Assembly: GCA_002221725.1 (NCBI GenBank)
Contig: NJFT01000305.1
Coordinates: 1-39,333 of the forward strand
Length of the DNA: 39,333 nucleotides
Direction of reading: 5' to 3'
Source: Scedosporium boydii
Lineage: Eukaryota; Ascomycota; Sordariomycetes; Microascales; Microascaceae
Shown: positions 1 to 10,972 of the stretch, one piece after another
Position numbering within the stretch: the stretch's first letter is position 1
How the letters are laid out: the number at the start of each line of letters is the position of its first letter
Position numbers and translations under genes: made by a program
The notes under the pieces: model-generated
Databases searched by the model: none
What the model saw: the letters and a program-made list of their open reading frames with translations, nothing else
Told to the model about the DNA's origin: nothing

Positions 1-2
1 TA

Positions 3-147
3 TGGTTTGGGGGGAAATATGGTTTGGGGGGAAGTATACCGTTCGCGCCACCGTGCCGGCACTGGGGGTACATCTATTTCCTCCCTTGTTTCCATAGAAA
101 AAAGAAGTCCCTTTTTTCCCCCCAAACCATACTTTCCCCCCAAACCA
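3..147. mobile_element. MITE-like foldback element
   Basis: The two ends are inverted copies of a roughly 31-32 bp arm (3-33 and 117-147). Each arm contains the motif tggtttggggggaa twice in tandem, and the arms differ by one indel. The GC-richer core of about 80 bp has no open frame. The size and terminal inverted repeats suggest a non-autonomous DNA element. The window starts at its left edge, so a target-site duplication cannot be judged. Confidence 0.55.
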
Positions 148-162
148 GAGGATTATAGTGGT

Positions 163-1080
163 CAGGCCTACTATACCCTTAACTAAGTAGTTATAGCTCT
201 ACTTAATTAACTAATATTTTTAAAGCTTTAAGTAACTAACTTACTAACCTAATCCCTCAGGTTAGACCCTACAGCTTTTATAGTTTTAGATGAGGACTTT
301 ATATATAAAGGAAGGTATAAAAAGAATATAGGAAAGAATAAGAAAAATAAGGGAAAAAATAATAATAAATCTATTTAACTTTTATCTACCTTAATTATTT
401 TTCCTTTTTATATAAAGTAAAGTAAAGAAACCTATACTTCTACTCTACTAACTATAAAGTAAAAGAAGAATACTTAACTTTATATAAACTAAACTACCTC
501 TTTAAGCTCTTACTCTTTTACTACCTACCCTCTCCTACCTCCTCTTATTTTCTTTTATTATATAATATATTACCTTAGCTTTAGGGTATAATATTAAGTT
601 CTCTTCTTTACTTAATATATCTCTTTAGCTTTAGAATATAATATTAAACTTAATATTATTAATCTAGTAATATTTTAATTTAATATTAAGCTTAAATTTT
701 ATCTTTATCTCTTTTTTTAGTAGATACTTATATTTAATTTCTACTTAATATAATTTTTAGTTTTCTTTTTTTTCTTCTTTCTTTCTTTCTTTCTTTCTTC
801 TTATCTAGTAGTAGTAGTAGTAGAGGTAGTAGTAGCAGAGGAGCTGGAGCTAGAGCCAGAGCTAGAGCTAGAGGCGGTAGTAGAGGTAAACCTAAACCCG
901 AACCTAAACTAAGTCTACTTTTAATCCTAGATAATTTTTTTCGGAGTTAGAGTTAAAAAAGTTTCCGACTAATAAGCAAGCTAGCTTAGGTAGAACTAAT
1001 AATACTAGAAAAGTTATCCGCACGGAGCCGATTTATATAGGGGCCTAAGCGCTAATTATATTATAATCGCCGCCGAATAG
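163..1080. repeat. 0.9-kb direct repeat, copy 1
   Basis: This segment is highly similar along its whole length to 10973-11883 in the same orientation. Shared landmarks in order are: caggcc..actataccctt at the left, long A/T-rich tracts, a (cttt)n run, a (tag)n microsatellite, a gagctagagctagag block, and an ending around the TATA-like string gatttatataggggcc and cgccg. No coding frame survives. It could be a long LTR or another repeat class. Because copy 2 interrupts an integrase gene, it is not the LTR of that element. Confidence 0.75.
781..880. repeat. Simple-sequence tract inside the 0.9-kb repeat
   Basis: A run of ctttctttc is followed by tag repeats and imperfect gagcta/gagcca hexamers. 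The same tract recurs in copy 2 near 11,585-11,690, with slightly different repeat numbers. It is part of the larger repeat, not an independent feature. Confidence 0.7.
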
Positions 1081-1458
1081 TTACCTAGGTACCTAGGTAC
1101 TAAATAAAGTTTTAAAACTATAAGAGCTTAATAAGTACCTAGGAGTCCTTAAAGTAAATAGCTACTAATTAATAAAATTCTACTATAATATTTAGTAATT
1201 TAATATCTTTAATATACCTAGCTATAATATACTATTTATATAAGGGGCCCTTAATAGCTACTAAGTAGTTTCCTATTAACTTAGTTATATTAATATATTT
1301 TTTATCTAGTTTAGAAATATAAATATACTTTAAAGTTATAGAAAATACTAGTAACTATAAAATTATAAAACTAATTTTAACTATCTTTTTTTAATCTATA
1401 TCTAAATCCTTAATAAGTTTAGTAAAGTATATAGAAACTATAAGTAAAGAGACTATAA
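1081..1458. other. AT-rich sequence between repeat copy 1 and element A
   Basis: This is strongly RIP-like sequence with no gene. It ends at the left target-site copy (tataa) of element A. The stretch presumably continued into 9923-10972 before element A inserted. Nothing specific is recognised. Confidence 0.5.
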
Positions 1459-2364
1459 TATTATAATCCTAATACTATAGGTTTTAGCTAATTAATAGGA
1501 TAGGAAGGTGCTAGGATAGTAGTTTGTCGGAGCCGGGCAGCACAACCAACAACACAAACAAGACTGTGCCGCCCACTCAAGAGAATAATCAGGAGTGGCT
1601 GAGAGCCACACCGCAAAGAAGAAATAGTCCAATGGTTGTCAGAATGGTCTGATGGTCAAGTAGGACGTCGAGAAGTGGATGATCAGTCGGAATCTGCATC
1701 ATGGGACATCACATCCAAAGAAAAGAAGAGAAATGTAAAGATAGGAAAAGAAGTAATATTAAGAAAAGAATAATAAAGAACATCTACTACAACAACGCTC
1801 TGGCCAACAGGAAACAACTGATCGCTCCCAATCGCGATGCTGTCCTTCGCCTGCTTCTGCGCCGTCCTTGCCTTGTCTAAGAACTAGTCTATAAAAAATG
1901 GGGGGCCATCACCCTTTTATATGTAAGTAAGGTTCGGATATGTAGTACATCGGGCTTCCGGTGGCGGCGCCGCCGCCAGTCGCCCTATACACCAACACAG
2001 TAGGAGCCTATTTAAAGATAAGTAAGGCGATCGAGTAGTATTTATAATAATAAGTGCTGAGAGTATATATATAAGTATAGAGTATAGATATTACTTATAT
2101 TAACTACTAAGGAGTCTAGAAGATAACTAGACTAGTAAGAGATATTATAGCTTTATATAGATATTTCTTCTATCTATCTTTAGTTCTAGTAGACTAATTA
2201 ATTAGCTAGTCCCTAACTAACTAGTTGGTTAGACTCCTTCTAATCGATTATTAGTTAGTCGATCCTCAATTAATTGATCATTCTTTCCGTGGTCATATGC
2301 CTTCATCATTACTACTATTCCTTACTGCCTTTCCTGTAGCCTATATTGTAGCCTGGACATAACA
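1459..2364 (-). repeat. 3' LTR of element A, interrupted by solo LTR B
   Basis: It aligns end to end with 9498-9922 once 1523-2003 is removed (906 minus 481 equals 425 bp). On the minus strand it starts tgttatgtcc and ends ggattataata, a decayed TG..CA terminus. It is followed inward by a polypurine tract, which identifies it as the 3' LTR. Confidence 0.85.
1523..1998 (-). mobile_element. Solo LTR of family B nested in the element A LTR
   Basis: This 476-bp insertion is flanked by perfect 5-bp direct repeats agtag (1518-1522 and 1999-2003), and the uninterrupted LTR of element A at 9498-9922 lacks it. Read on the minus strand it begins gtgttggtg and ends ctccgacaaa, close to a TG..CA LTR. 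A near-identical copy lies at 7186-7681 in the opposite orientation. It keeps many CpG, CpA and TpG dinucleotides, unlike the surrounding DNA, so it inserted late or escaped heavy RIP. No internal region is present. Confidence 0.85.
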
Positions 2365-2367
2365 TGA

Positions 2368-2382
2368 TTTCTCCTCTCCCTT
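2368..2382 (-). other. Polypurine tract of element A
   Basis: On the minus strand an uninterrupted purine run, aagggagaggagaaa, ends three bases before the 3' LTR. Ty3/gypsy elements prime plus-strand DNA synthesis from such a tract next to the 3' LTR, so this fixes the element's orientation independently of the coding remnants. Confidence 0.7.
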
Positions 2383-3111
2383 AGTCTTTGTCTCTAAAGA
2401 CCTATTAGTTCGATTTCCTTGACTCCCCTCTTTAGGTAAGTATTTTTCTTCCTATTTATACCCCTCCTTCCTATTATTATACCTAATCATGTTGTCAAAA
2501 TATAGTCTAGGTCTTTTTAGGTAAACTATAACTATCTTACTTAAGCTATTAATAACCTTCTTACTAGATAATATCTTTTTAAGATGCCTAAGTATACTTC
2601 CTATTTTAATATAAAGGTTCCCTAGGACTATATAGTTTGTAAGGGGTAGTCTTGCTATAATAGCTATATTTACTTTAAGTATCCTAACTATAATACTAGT
2701 AGTGTAACTAACTCTACCTATAAGCTCCTCTCTTTCCTTAGGTTCTCGTTTATTCTACTAACCTCCCTAGTTAACTAACTAGAATAAGAGTAATCCTATC
2801 TTAACTATAAGGAGCGAGAGGTAGAGGCTGAAGTGGCTTGCTATCTTACTACTCTCAATATAGCCATGTCTTGGGCTGGTCGCTTTAAGAAGGAGAAGGA
2901 GCTTTATAAAAAGAGGGTACTAGAGGTTATTAGGCTAGGGATAGAGTAGGTAGCTGAGGAGGACGCTGTAGAGAATGCTACTTCCTCTATCTCTAAGCTA
3001 GAGATTAATTAGAGCTTGCTAATGGATCTATTATTATTAGATCCCTCAGCTTTATTAGGTTCCTCTAGTAGTAGTCTATAAGGAGTTGCAGGCTCCCTAT
3101 TAAATATTTAA

Positions 3112-3225
3112 TAGGTTCCTAGGTATTATCGCTTTCTTTATAGTTTTTCTATTTAACTAAATACTTAATAGTTTCTTTATTATTTTATAAGTTAGTAATT
3201 TTTTCTACCTTAAAGATTCCTTGTT
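3112..3225 (-). pseudogene. Chromodomain remnant at the integrase C-terminus
   Basis: Minus-strand translation gives a decayed but clear chromodomain: a KVEKI-like start, then YLVK (stop) KNYKESDNT. This matches the family pattern of an aromatic residue, YLVKWKGY and a P-x-SxNTWEP-like segment. The tryptophan of the KWK motif has become a stop. It places element A among the chromoviruses, whose integrase chromodomain directs insertion to heterochromatin. Confidence 0.75.
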
Positions 3226-3849
3226 TTTTAGCTTTAAACTAGACTAGCTTTCCTAATAGTATACTTTCGTAAGCTGGTTTTAGTAGTACTATATAGAACA
3301 CCGGGTAGTTGTCTATACCTTCTAGTAGTTCTAACTCGTAGTTAACTTCCGAAACTTTCCTCTTAACTAGGAAGGGTCCTAGTTTTTAGTAATCGAGTTT
3401 ATTACTTAGTCTTATTATTTTAATTTAGGGGTCCCTAGTTCCTAGTTTCTTTTATAGTAACTAGACCTTACTTCCCCTCTTAAGGGTTAGTCCCTTAAGC
3501 TACTTGCTATTAATATAGTACTTTATCCTTTACTAGATAAACTATAGTTTTTCTCTTAACTGTCTATATAATTCCTTTATTTTGTTTACTATAAGGATTA
3601 CTTATTCTACTTATATCTTTATACCTATTAGCTTAAATCCTATTCTAGGTTTAATGCTATAGTTTATATAGAATAGGGATGTTTTAAGACTTTCTAATAT
3701 ATTAGTATTATAAGCCTTCTAGGCTAGGGGTAGTAGTAATACCTAGTTGTCTTATTCCTAGTTAATATAGTACTATAGGTATATCTTAAGTATTTAGTTT
3801 ATCTATTCTACTTGCCCTTATATTTCTAGATAATAGGTAGTAGATAGCT

Positions 3850-4215
3850 TATAGTTGATTCTTATTCTATCTAATAGGCTTTACTAGAAGTAGGAGATAA
3901 ATACTCTACCTCTATCTAAGTTAATTTCTTCTAGTAGATTATAGTTTGCCGCCACAGTTTATAAGAACAGTTCTATAAATTATAGTACTTTTATAGATTT
4001 ATTATAGAATACAAAGTAAGCGTACTTTATTAGCCTATCGATTACTACTATAATACTATTATATCTAACCCCTGTAACTAGGTCCTTTAACTTTAGTAGT
4101 TTAATAATAAAGTCGATAACGATTTTCTACTATAGTACTTTAGATACTAGTATAGGTTATAGTTGTCTATATAGCTTATATAGCCGATTCTTGTTTTTCC
4201 TACACTGAGGGCATT
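3850..4215 (-). pseudogene. Integrase remnant of element A
   Basis: The minus strand encodes CPQCRKNK (second half of the HHCC zinc-binding motif) and then VIDFIIKL and VVIDRLIKYA. These correspond to the first catalytic aspartate block and the DRLTK block of retroviral-type integrase. A later LDRG fits the second aspartate. Stops interrupt the frame throughout. Confidence 0.8.
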
Positions 4216-4654
4216 TAGCTATAACCTTAGTAGTTACTTTCTTAAGGTATAGGATAGAGTATTCCTTTAGTACCTTTTCTATAGTTTTCGTAATTCCTAG
4301 GTGCCTATTATATAGTACTTTATAGATTGCTTAGATAAATTTTTCTACTAGGTTTAGGGGTACTATTATCTATATTTATTCTTAGGTCTACATTTAATCT
4401 TGTAGTCTAAGGTCTATATAATAGTTTTTAATTTCTTTTACAATTAAGTTAACCTATTATATTTAATATCCTATAGCTAGCTGTCGTAGGTTTCCTTCTT
4501 TATTATAGTAAAGGAGGGTACCTATTTCTTTTAGTACTTTTTAAAAGTAGTCTAGTCTCTAGCTGAGAGCATTAGCTCTTTCGTTTTCTTTTCCTTTAAC
4601 GTATATAATTCTAAAATCGTATTTAGATAGTTCTTCTACCCATCGTACTTATTA

Positions 4655-4912
4655 TCAATTAAGTTCCTTTATTATAGTAAACCCTATAAAATTCTTATAA
4701 TTAGAGTATATTATAATTAAGTACTTAGCTCTAGTAAGGTAGTATCTCCATTCCTTAAATACTTTAACTATAGCTATTAGTTCTTTATTAGAGATAGCAT
4801 AGTATAGTTCAGGTCTACTAAGCTTTTTAGATATAAACACTACTAGGTAAATTTTGCTATTCTCATCTCGTTGTCCTAGTTGTGTGCCTAGACCGTAGTC
4901 TAACACATCCAT
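4655..4912 (-). pseudogene. RNase H domain fragment of element A Pol
   Basis: This is the longest open stretch in the repeat block (85 residues). It has the order DVLDYGLGTQL (normally DASDYGLG), FISKKLSRPELYYAISNKELIAIVKVFKEWRYYL, and IIIYSNYKNF (normally VYTDHKNL). All are standard Ty3/gypsy RNase H landmarks. The conserved TDH aspartate is asparagine, consistent with G-to-A on this strand. It lies between RT and integrase, as expected, and cannot be an independent gene. Confidence 0.88.
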
Positions 4913-4999
4913 TTCTAATTCAAAGGGTTTCGCAGGGTTAGCTTAATAGAGTATAGGTTGTTTGCATACTGATTATTTAGCTTCCTAGAATGCTTTCTA

Positions 5000-5900
5000 T
5001 TCCTCTAGTCCCTATTAGAACAGTTTATCTTTCCTAGTAAGTTCTATAAGGGCTTGTATACGAGTACTGTAGCCTCTTAAGAACTTTCTATAGAAGTTAA
5101 GGAATCTGAGGAATCCCCTAACTTCTATAATATTAGTCGGTACTAGCTATTCTAAGATGGCCCTGACCTTTAATTCCTATATCTAGACCTTCCCGGGCTA
5201 GATTATATATCTAAGGAAGTCTACTTGTTATTTATAAAATTCATACTTAGCTAGTTCTATTAATAGTTTTACATCCTATAGTTTCTAGAGGACCTTATAT
5301 ATATACTCCTTATACTCTCCTAGTATTTTCGAGAAGATAAGGATATTATTAAGGTATATAACTACAAAATAGTTTAAATATTCCTATAGGATGTAGTTAA
5401 TTATCATCTAAAAACTTATAAAGGTATTTATTAATCTAAAAGGTATAACTAAGTACTTAAAGTACCTAAGGCGTATCCTAAAGGTAGTCTTCTACTTATT
5501 ACCTTCCTTAATATAGATTAAATTATATACTCCTCTTAAGTCTAGAATTATAAACTACTATACTTTTTAGAGCATGTTCTATAATTCTAAAATAAGTAGT
5601 AATAGGTATTAATTTTTAATAGTAATTTCGTTAAGTTACTAATAGTCTATATATATTTATAGCTTACTATTCTTCTTTAGTACCTAGAGGATTAGGTATC
5701 CTATTAGTAATATCGAGGGTCTAATATATCCCTTCTTTAGTATTTTCGCTATATAGTCTCTTAATACTTATTACTATATTTTATTAAAGTTGTAGATAGG
5801 TATAAATTTCAGTTAAGTACCTTCTTTTAATAGTATCTTATAGTCTTACTAGCTATATTCTAGTAGTTTAGTATCTAGTTCTTTAGTAAATACTTTACTA
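5000..5900 (-). pseudogene. Reverse transcriptase remnant of element A
   Basis: Minus-strand translation shows IYLNNILIFS at about 5330-5360, where active enzymes have YLDDILIFS. It is followed by a decayed FLGYII..PGKV segment and then VRGFLRFLNFYRKFLRGYS, the classic RT-RNase H connection of Ty3/gypsy Pol. Both catalytic aspartates of the YxDD box are asparagines, each explained by a single G-to-A change. Several stops lie in between. Confidence 0.85.
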
Positions 5901-6349
5901 TACTTCTAGTATTCTTTAAATATATACTATAGTATCTCTTCTACTAGTAGTATAGCTTTAAAGACTATTATAGCTCTTATTATATATACTTACTTATACT
6001 TTCTTCCTTTTAGTAAGTAATTTAAATCTTTTATAGTAAGTACTTTAAAGTAGATCATTATTCTAAAGGCTCTCAGCTTACTTAAGGGTAACTCTTCTAG
6101 TTAATATTACTTAGTAGCTAAGTTATTTTCTAGGCCTTACTTAGTTTTATTTTAAGTAAGTTAATTAATTACTTAATTAATCTATAGGTTTCTTGTTTAC
6201 AGCTATAGGATCCCTAGTATAATAAGGTGTCTAGCAGTTCCGGTAATATTAAAAGAAATATAGTTAACTTCCCCTATAATATAGATATAGAGGTACGCGG
6301 TCTCCGTGCTAACTACTCTACCTTTATAGTCTACTAGTATTCTATTATA

Positions 6350-6500
6350 TATATTTAGGGTATATAACTAGTATTTTTCTACCTATAGTAGTTCTAGTTA
6401 GTTAACAATCGTCAGGGAAACAAAGTTCCCTTATACCTTACTATCTACTAGAGCCTAGAACTCTCATCTAGCTAGGATAATAGGCACCTTTAGATAATAG
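6350..6500 (-). pseudogene. Aspartic protease remnant of element A
   Basis: The minus strand reads ALVDSKV (stop) GNFVS, resembling the LVDSGA..NFIS active-site loop of retrotransposon aspartic proteases. The glycine after the active-site Asp-Ser is replaced by lysine. The position upstream of RT fits the normal order. Confidence 0.6.
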
Positions 6501-7185
6501 ATTTATCATCTTTCTATAATATTCATTTCTCTTATTTCTTAACTAGGTCCAGGTCCTATTATTCTTATAACTTCTTCTATAACTAATATTAAACTACTAT
6601 ACTATAGCCTCTATAGACTAGCTATTTGTTATTAGAGCCTTTAGATCTCCTAGTATTGCTTTTATTACTACTTATTTAGTTCTACTATCTCTTGTAGATT
6701 ATTAACAAGACTCTAAGCGAGTTCAAGTCATTTATTAGCTCCCTCCTAGAGTTCTTTATAGAGGTTCTCTAGTTCTGCAGGGTCTATTTAAGCTTTAAAG
6801 AGGCATACTTACTCCTCCAGTTCTTCAATAAACTTTTCCTTTTTTTCCCTTTCTTCCTCTAGTCCTTAGACTTATTACTAGAGTTCTTAGATCTCTTTCT
6901 ATTATCTTTTATTATTTTAGAGACCTTCTTCTTCTATATCATCAACCCTTATATCAAGGTCAGCTTTACTAAGGATAGTATAGTAAAGATCATCAATTTA
7001 TTTTTAAAGGTTAATAAGATCTAATATAATATCATCTAGTTTCCTATTATAGTATTAGTTAAGTTTCTTATAAAGCGTTCAGCTTCTACTAGTGCCTCTA
7101 TACTAAGTAAAGAGGGCTTCTCCTCTTACTACTTCCCTTCAATTTGTTTATTATTCCTTTATAGACTACTTCTACTATTCCTATT

Positions 7186-7681
7186 ATATTAATATATAGG
7201 GTAACTAGCGGCGGCGCCGCTACATTACTAATCGGTGCCGCCACCGGAAGCCCGATGTACTACACATCCGAACCTCACTTATATATAAAAGGATGATAGC
7301 CCCCTATTTTTCATAGACTAGTTCTTAGACAAGGTAGCACGGCGCAGAAGTAGGCGAAGGACAGCATTACGATTAGGAGCGATCAGTTGTTTCCTATTGG
7401 CTAGAGCATTATTGTAGTAGACATTCTTTACTATTCTTTTCTTAATATTACTTCTTTTCCTATCTTTACATTTCTCTTCTCTTCTTTAGATATAATGTCC
7501 TACGATGTAGATTCCGACTGATTATCTACTTCTCAACGTCCTACTCGACCATCAGACCAATCTGACAACTATTAGACCATTTCTTCTTTACAGTGTAGCT
7601 CTCAGCCACTCCTGACTATTCTCTTAAGTGGGCGGCATAGTCTTGTTTGTGTTGTTAGTTGTGCTACCTGGCTCCGACAAA
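7186..7681 (+). mobile_element. Solo LTR of family B nested in element A
   Basis: This 496-bp segment aligns over its length with the reverse complement of 1523-1998. Its first bases atattaat correspond to gtgttggt in the other copy with every G changed to A. Flanks ctatt and ctata are an imperfect 5-bp duplication. It is visibly GC-richer than the surrounding element and includes a tatataaaagg TATA-like box near 7290. It separates the protease and gag portions of element A. Confidence 0.8.
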
Positions 7682-8539
7682 CTATATTTTATTATTAGGG
7701 TCTTATATATTAAAGGGAGTATCTAAGTCCTTAGTTACTATTTTTGCTTTTACATTAGCTTCTTTAGTCTTCCCTTATATCTTATATACTTTCTAATCTT
7801 CCTATTCTTCTTTATCTACTAGGTATAAGCGGTTCTTCTATTTTAAGGCCTCTATATAGTACTCCTATCATTTAGTTAAGCTTTATAGGTCTTTAAGGTA
7901 TTATGTCGCTTCATATTCTAGTTGTTTACAGTCTAGATCTTCTCTTATAGTCTTAGAAGCTTACTAGATTACTTCCTTTTCTAGATTTTCAATAATCTCC
8001 CTAAGTACTTATTTTTCTTCTTTTTCTTTAAGTGCGTTATAGTAGCTAATCGGGAGGTTTTTAAACTATTCTTCTTATTTCTAAGTAGCTCGGGCTATTC
8101 GTTATTCTTAGTCTTATTTTTCTAGGTTCTATTAGTATATAAACTACTATAATAATCTGGGCATCCGGTAGTACTATTTATAGGCCTCGTCATAGTATTC
8201 TTTATATAACAGGTCCTTACTAGTAAGGGTATTAAATTTCTTTAGGAGTTTTTCCTTAGTCTCTTAAACTTATTCTACAATTCCTAAGATCTTAGTAATC
8301 TCTTCTTACTTTATTATCCTAAACGTTTATAGTCTCTTTAAGTAATAGCTAGCCCTATCCTTATTACTTTAGTAAGTAGTATAGTTATTATTATAGTATA
8401 TAGTCTATAACAAGGATTTGTAGTCAATAGTACTAGCTCCTAGTTATCGAGTTTTCCCTTCTAGTACGGGCTTAAATCTAGGTTTCTTTTTATCTAGCCT
8501 TTTATATCCTAGCTTAGGCTTATATCTTATTTAGTATTC

Positions 8540-9400
8540 CCTTATATAGTAGCTATAACATCTACATTTATAGTATTTCCCTACCTTTTCTTTAAGTTTC
8601 TTAAAGGTAGCCTACTTTATAGTACTAGTACTAAGCTCTATTAGTCCTATATAGGTTCCCTATATAGTAGTTTTATAAGTAGGCTTTTTCTTAATATAAG
8701 ATTGTCCTTATCTTCATTTTTCTATATATTATTTATATTATTAATTATCAATCTATACTACTATAGTAATATACTTAGATAGGTCTTTTAGTTAATCTAT
8801 CTTATATAGTTTATCCTTAACCTTGTCCTTAAGTCTAGTATAGAATTAAGCTATTAGGGGCTTATTATCTTAGTTAAAGTAAGATACTACCTATTGAAAC
8901 TTAGTAGTATACTAGGAAGTAGCTCCCTTTTATTATAGGTTCTCAAGTTGTCGTTTGTTGGCTTACTCTTTATCTAGGTCGCTAAAGGCGCCCTTTAAAG
9001 CTTACTTAAAGTCCTTATATTTCCTAAAAAGCTTTTAGGTTTCCTTGTCCTAGTTTCTACTCAAGGGGTTTTCTAAGTAGTCTCTTATTTAAGGCTTAAA
9101 CTAGGCTAGAGCATCCCTAGTAAGGAATATAGCAATAGCAAGTACCTAGTCTTCCTCTCTATTGAAGTCAAGGTAGTAATATAAGAGATAGGCTTAGGCC
9201 TATATTAAAAACCCTTAAAGTATCTTCTTCTTTCTATTATAGGGCTCAGGAGCCGAGATCTTATATTAGGGATAAGTAACCTAATCTTCTAACTACTTAA
9301 TGTAGTTATTACTAGTAGATAACTTATCTTTAAGTTGCTACTTCTTAGCCTCAAGCTAGTCGTTTTCTTTTTAAAGGGCTACATAGGCCTTCTTTATATC
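8540..9400 (-). pseudogene. Gag remnant of element A with decayed zinc knuckle
   Basis: Minus-strand translation near 8550-8590 reads YKCRCYSYYIREY, where a CCHC knuckle (CxxCGxxGHxxxxC) would stand. Cys and His positions have become Tyr, as TGT/TGC-to-TAT and CAC-to-TAC changes would give. Upstream, around 8800-9100, a gag-like segment with QYTTKFQQVVSYFN can be read between stops. The position at the 5' end of element A fits. Confidence 0.65.
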
Positions 9401-9497
9401 TTCTATAGTAGTAGTACTTCCTTTAGTAGTTAATATATTATTTTCTTAGTTAATATACTACTAGATAGGGTTACTTACTAAATAGGAATAGTTAATA

Positions 9498-9922
9498 TAT
9501 TATAATCCTAATACTATAGGTTTTAGCTAATTAATAGGATAAGAAGGTACTAGGATAGCAGGGGCCTATTTAGGGATAAGTAAGGCGATCGAGTAGTATT
9601 TACAATAATAAGTACTAAGAGTATATATATAAGTGTAGGGTATAGATATTACTTATATTAACTACTAAAGAGTCTAGAAGATAACTAGACTAGTAGAAGA
9701 CATTATAGCTTTATATAGACACTTCTTCTATCTATCTTTAGTTCTAGTAGACTAATTAGTTAGCTAGTTCCTAACTAACTAGTTAGTCGGACTCCTTCTA
9801 ATTGATTATCAGTCAGTCGATCCTCGATCAACCGATCATTCTTTCCGTAGTCACGTGCCTTCGTCATTACTACCGTTCCTCACCGCCTTTCCTGCGGCCT
9901 ATGTCGCGGCCTAGACGTGACA
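9498..9922 (-). repeat. 5' LTR of element A
   Basis: This 425-bp LTR starts tgtcacgtct and ends ggattataata on the minus strand. It is uninterrupted and aligns with 1459-2364 apart from the insertion there. The outer about 90 bp still hold CpG and CpA sites, while the inner part is strongly AT-biased. Confidence 0.85.
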
Positions 9923-10972
9923 TATAGTATTTAATATAAGCTTAGCTAAAGTAAGTTACTTCTAAGTCCCCCTTCTCCTTAAGGTTTTAGTAGTAATAGT
10001 AGTAGTAATAGTAATAGTATAAATAGATAATAACTATAAAGTTAAACTTAGGTTATTATAAGTATATTATATAATAATCTAATTATATTATAATTAATTA
10101 AGTAAATAGGAGGAAATTTAGTTTTCTATTAACTAAGCTATACTAATATAAAAGCTAAGAGAGATTTAGCTATATTAGTATAATTATAATATCTAAAGTT
10201 ATTTTATAGTAGTATAGGCTTTTTATATTAGATAAAAAAAGGTAAAATAGTTTTAAAGTATTTTAATAAATAAGATAAAGGATAGGAGAAATTTTAAAGG
10301 GAGGGGAAATAGTTATTAAGGGATTAGGAGTTTTTAGAATTTAAGGTTCTTCTTCTTCTTTATATAATAATTAAATAAGTTAAAAGTAAATAAATTAATT
10401 AAATTTTAATCTTTCTTTTATTATTTCTTCTATCTTTTTCTTTTTATTTCCCTCTTTCTTTTTAAGTAAGAAGAGAAAGGTATAGGTAGATAAGGTAAGC
10501 CCTTAAATTACCTAACCCTACTCTTACCCTTAGCTAAGTAATTACTACTCTACTAAACCTAGCTTAAGCTTTAAAGCTTTAAATAACTAACTTAATTCTC
10601 TAGTCCTCTAAAAGCCTTTTTATAGTTTTAGATAAAGACTTTAAATATAAGTTCTAAGCTAAGAATAACTAGTAAGCCTTTCTTTTTCTAATATACTATA
10701 ATAGTATATATATATAATAGAAATTAATTATTTATAAGGGCTATATTTTATATATATATATATATAGTAGAGATTATAAAAAGGTATAGCTCTTAACCCT
10801 TTATTAACCTTTCCTATAAAAGACTTTTATAGTTTTAAAATAAAGAAGCTACTTATAAAATAGTTATCTTACTCCTAACTAGGTAATTATTACTTCTTCT
10901 TTTAAAAGAAGTACCTATAAAAGATATTTACAGTTTTAAATAAAGACTCTATATATAAATTCTAGGCCCTAG
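9923..10972. repeat. AT-rich filler with simple repeats and partial copies of the 0.9-kb repeat
   Basis: It contains tag/taa trinucleotide runs near 9985-10025. Two short segments (about 10490-10650 and 10790-10965) resemble the left end of the 0.9-kb repeat: a tagctaagtaat-like string, then tttaaagcttta, then tatagttttagataaagact. No gene is seen. Confidence 0.5.

Larger units (their letters stand above)
1459..9922 (-). mobile_element. Element A: RIP-degraded Ty3/gypsy chromovirus with both LTRs
   Basis: Two copies of a 425-bp LTR (1459-2364 once its nested insertion is removed, and 9498-9922) bracket about 7.1 kb of internal DNA. Flanking bases tataa on the left and tatag on the right fit a 5-bp target-site duplication with one G-to-A change. 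On the minus strand the internal region gives, from 5' to 3': a gag-like region with a damaged CCHC knuckle, protease, reverse transcriptase, RNase H, integrase with a zinc-binding CxxC, and a C-terminal chromodomain. That order is diagnostic of Ty3/gypsy chromoviruses. Every domain carries many stops and Cys/His-to-Tyr changes, so the element is dead. Only an 85-residue open segment survives, in RNase H. Confidence 0.88.
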
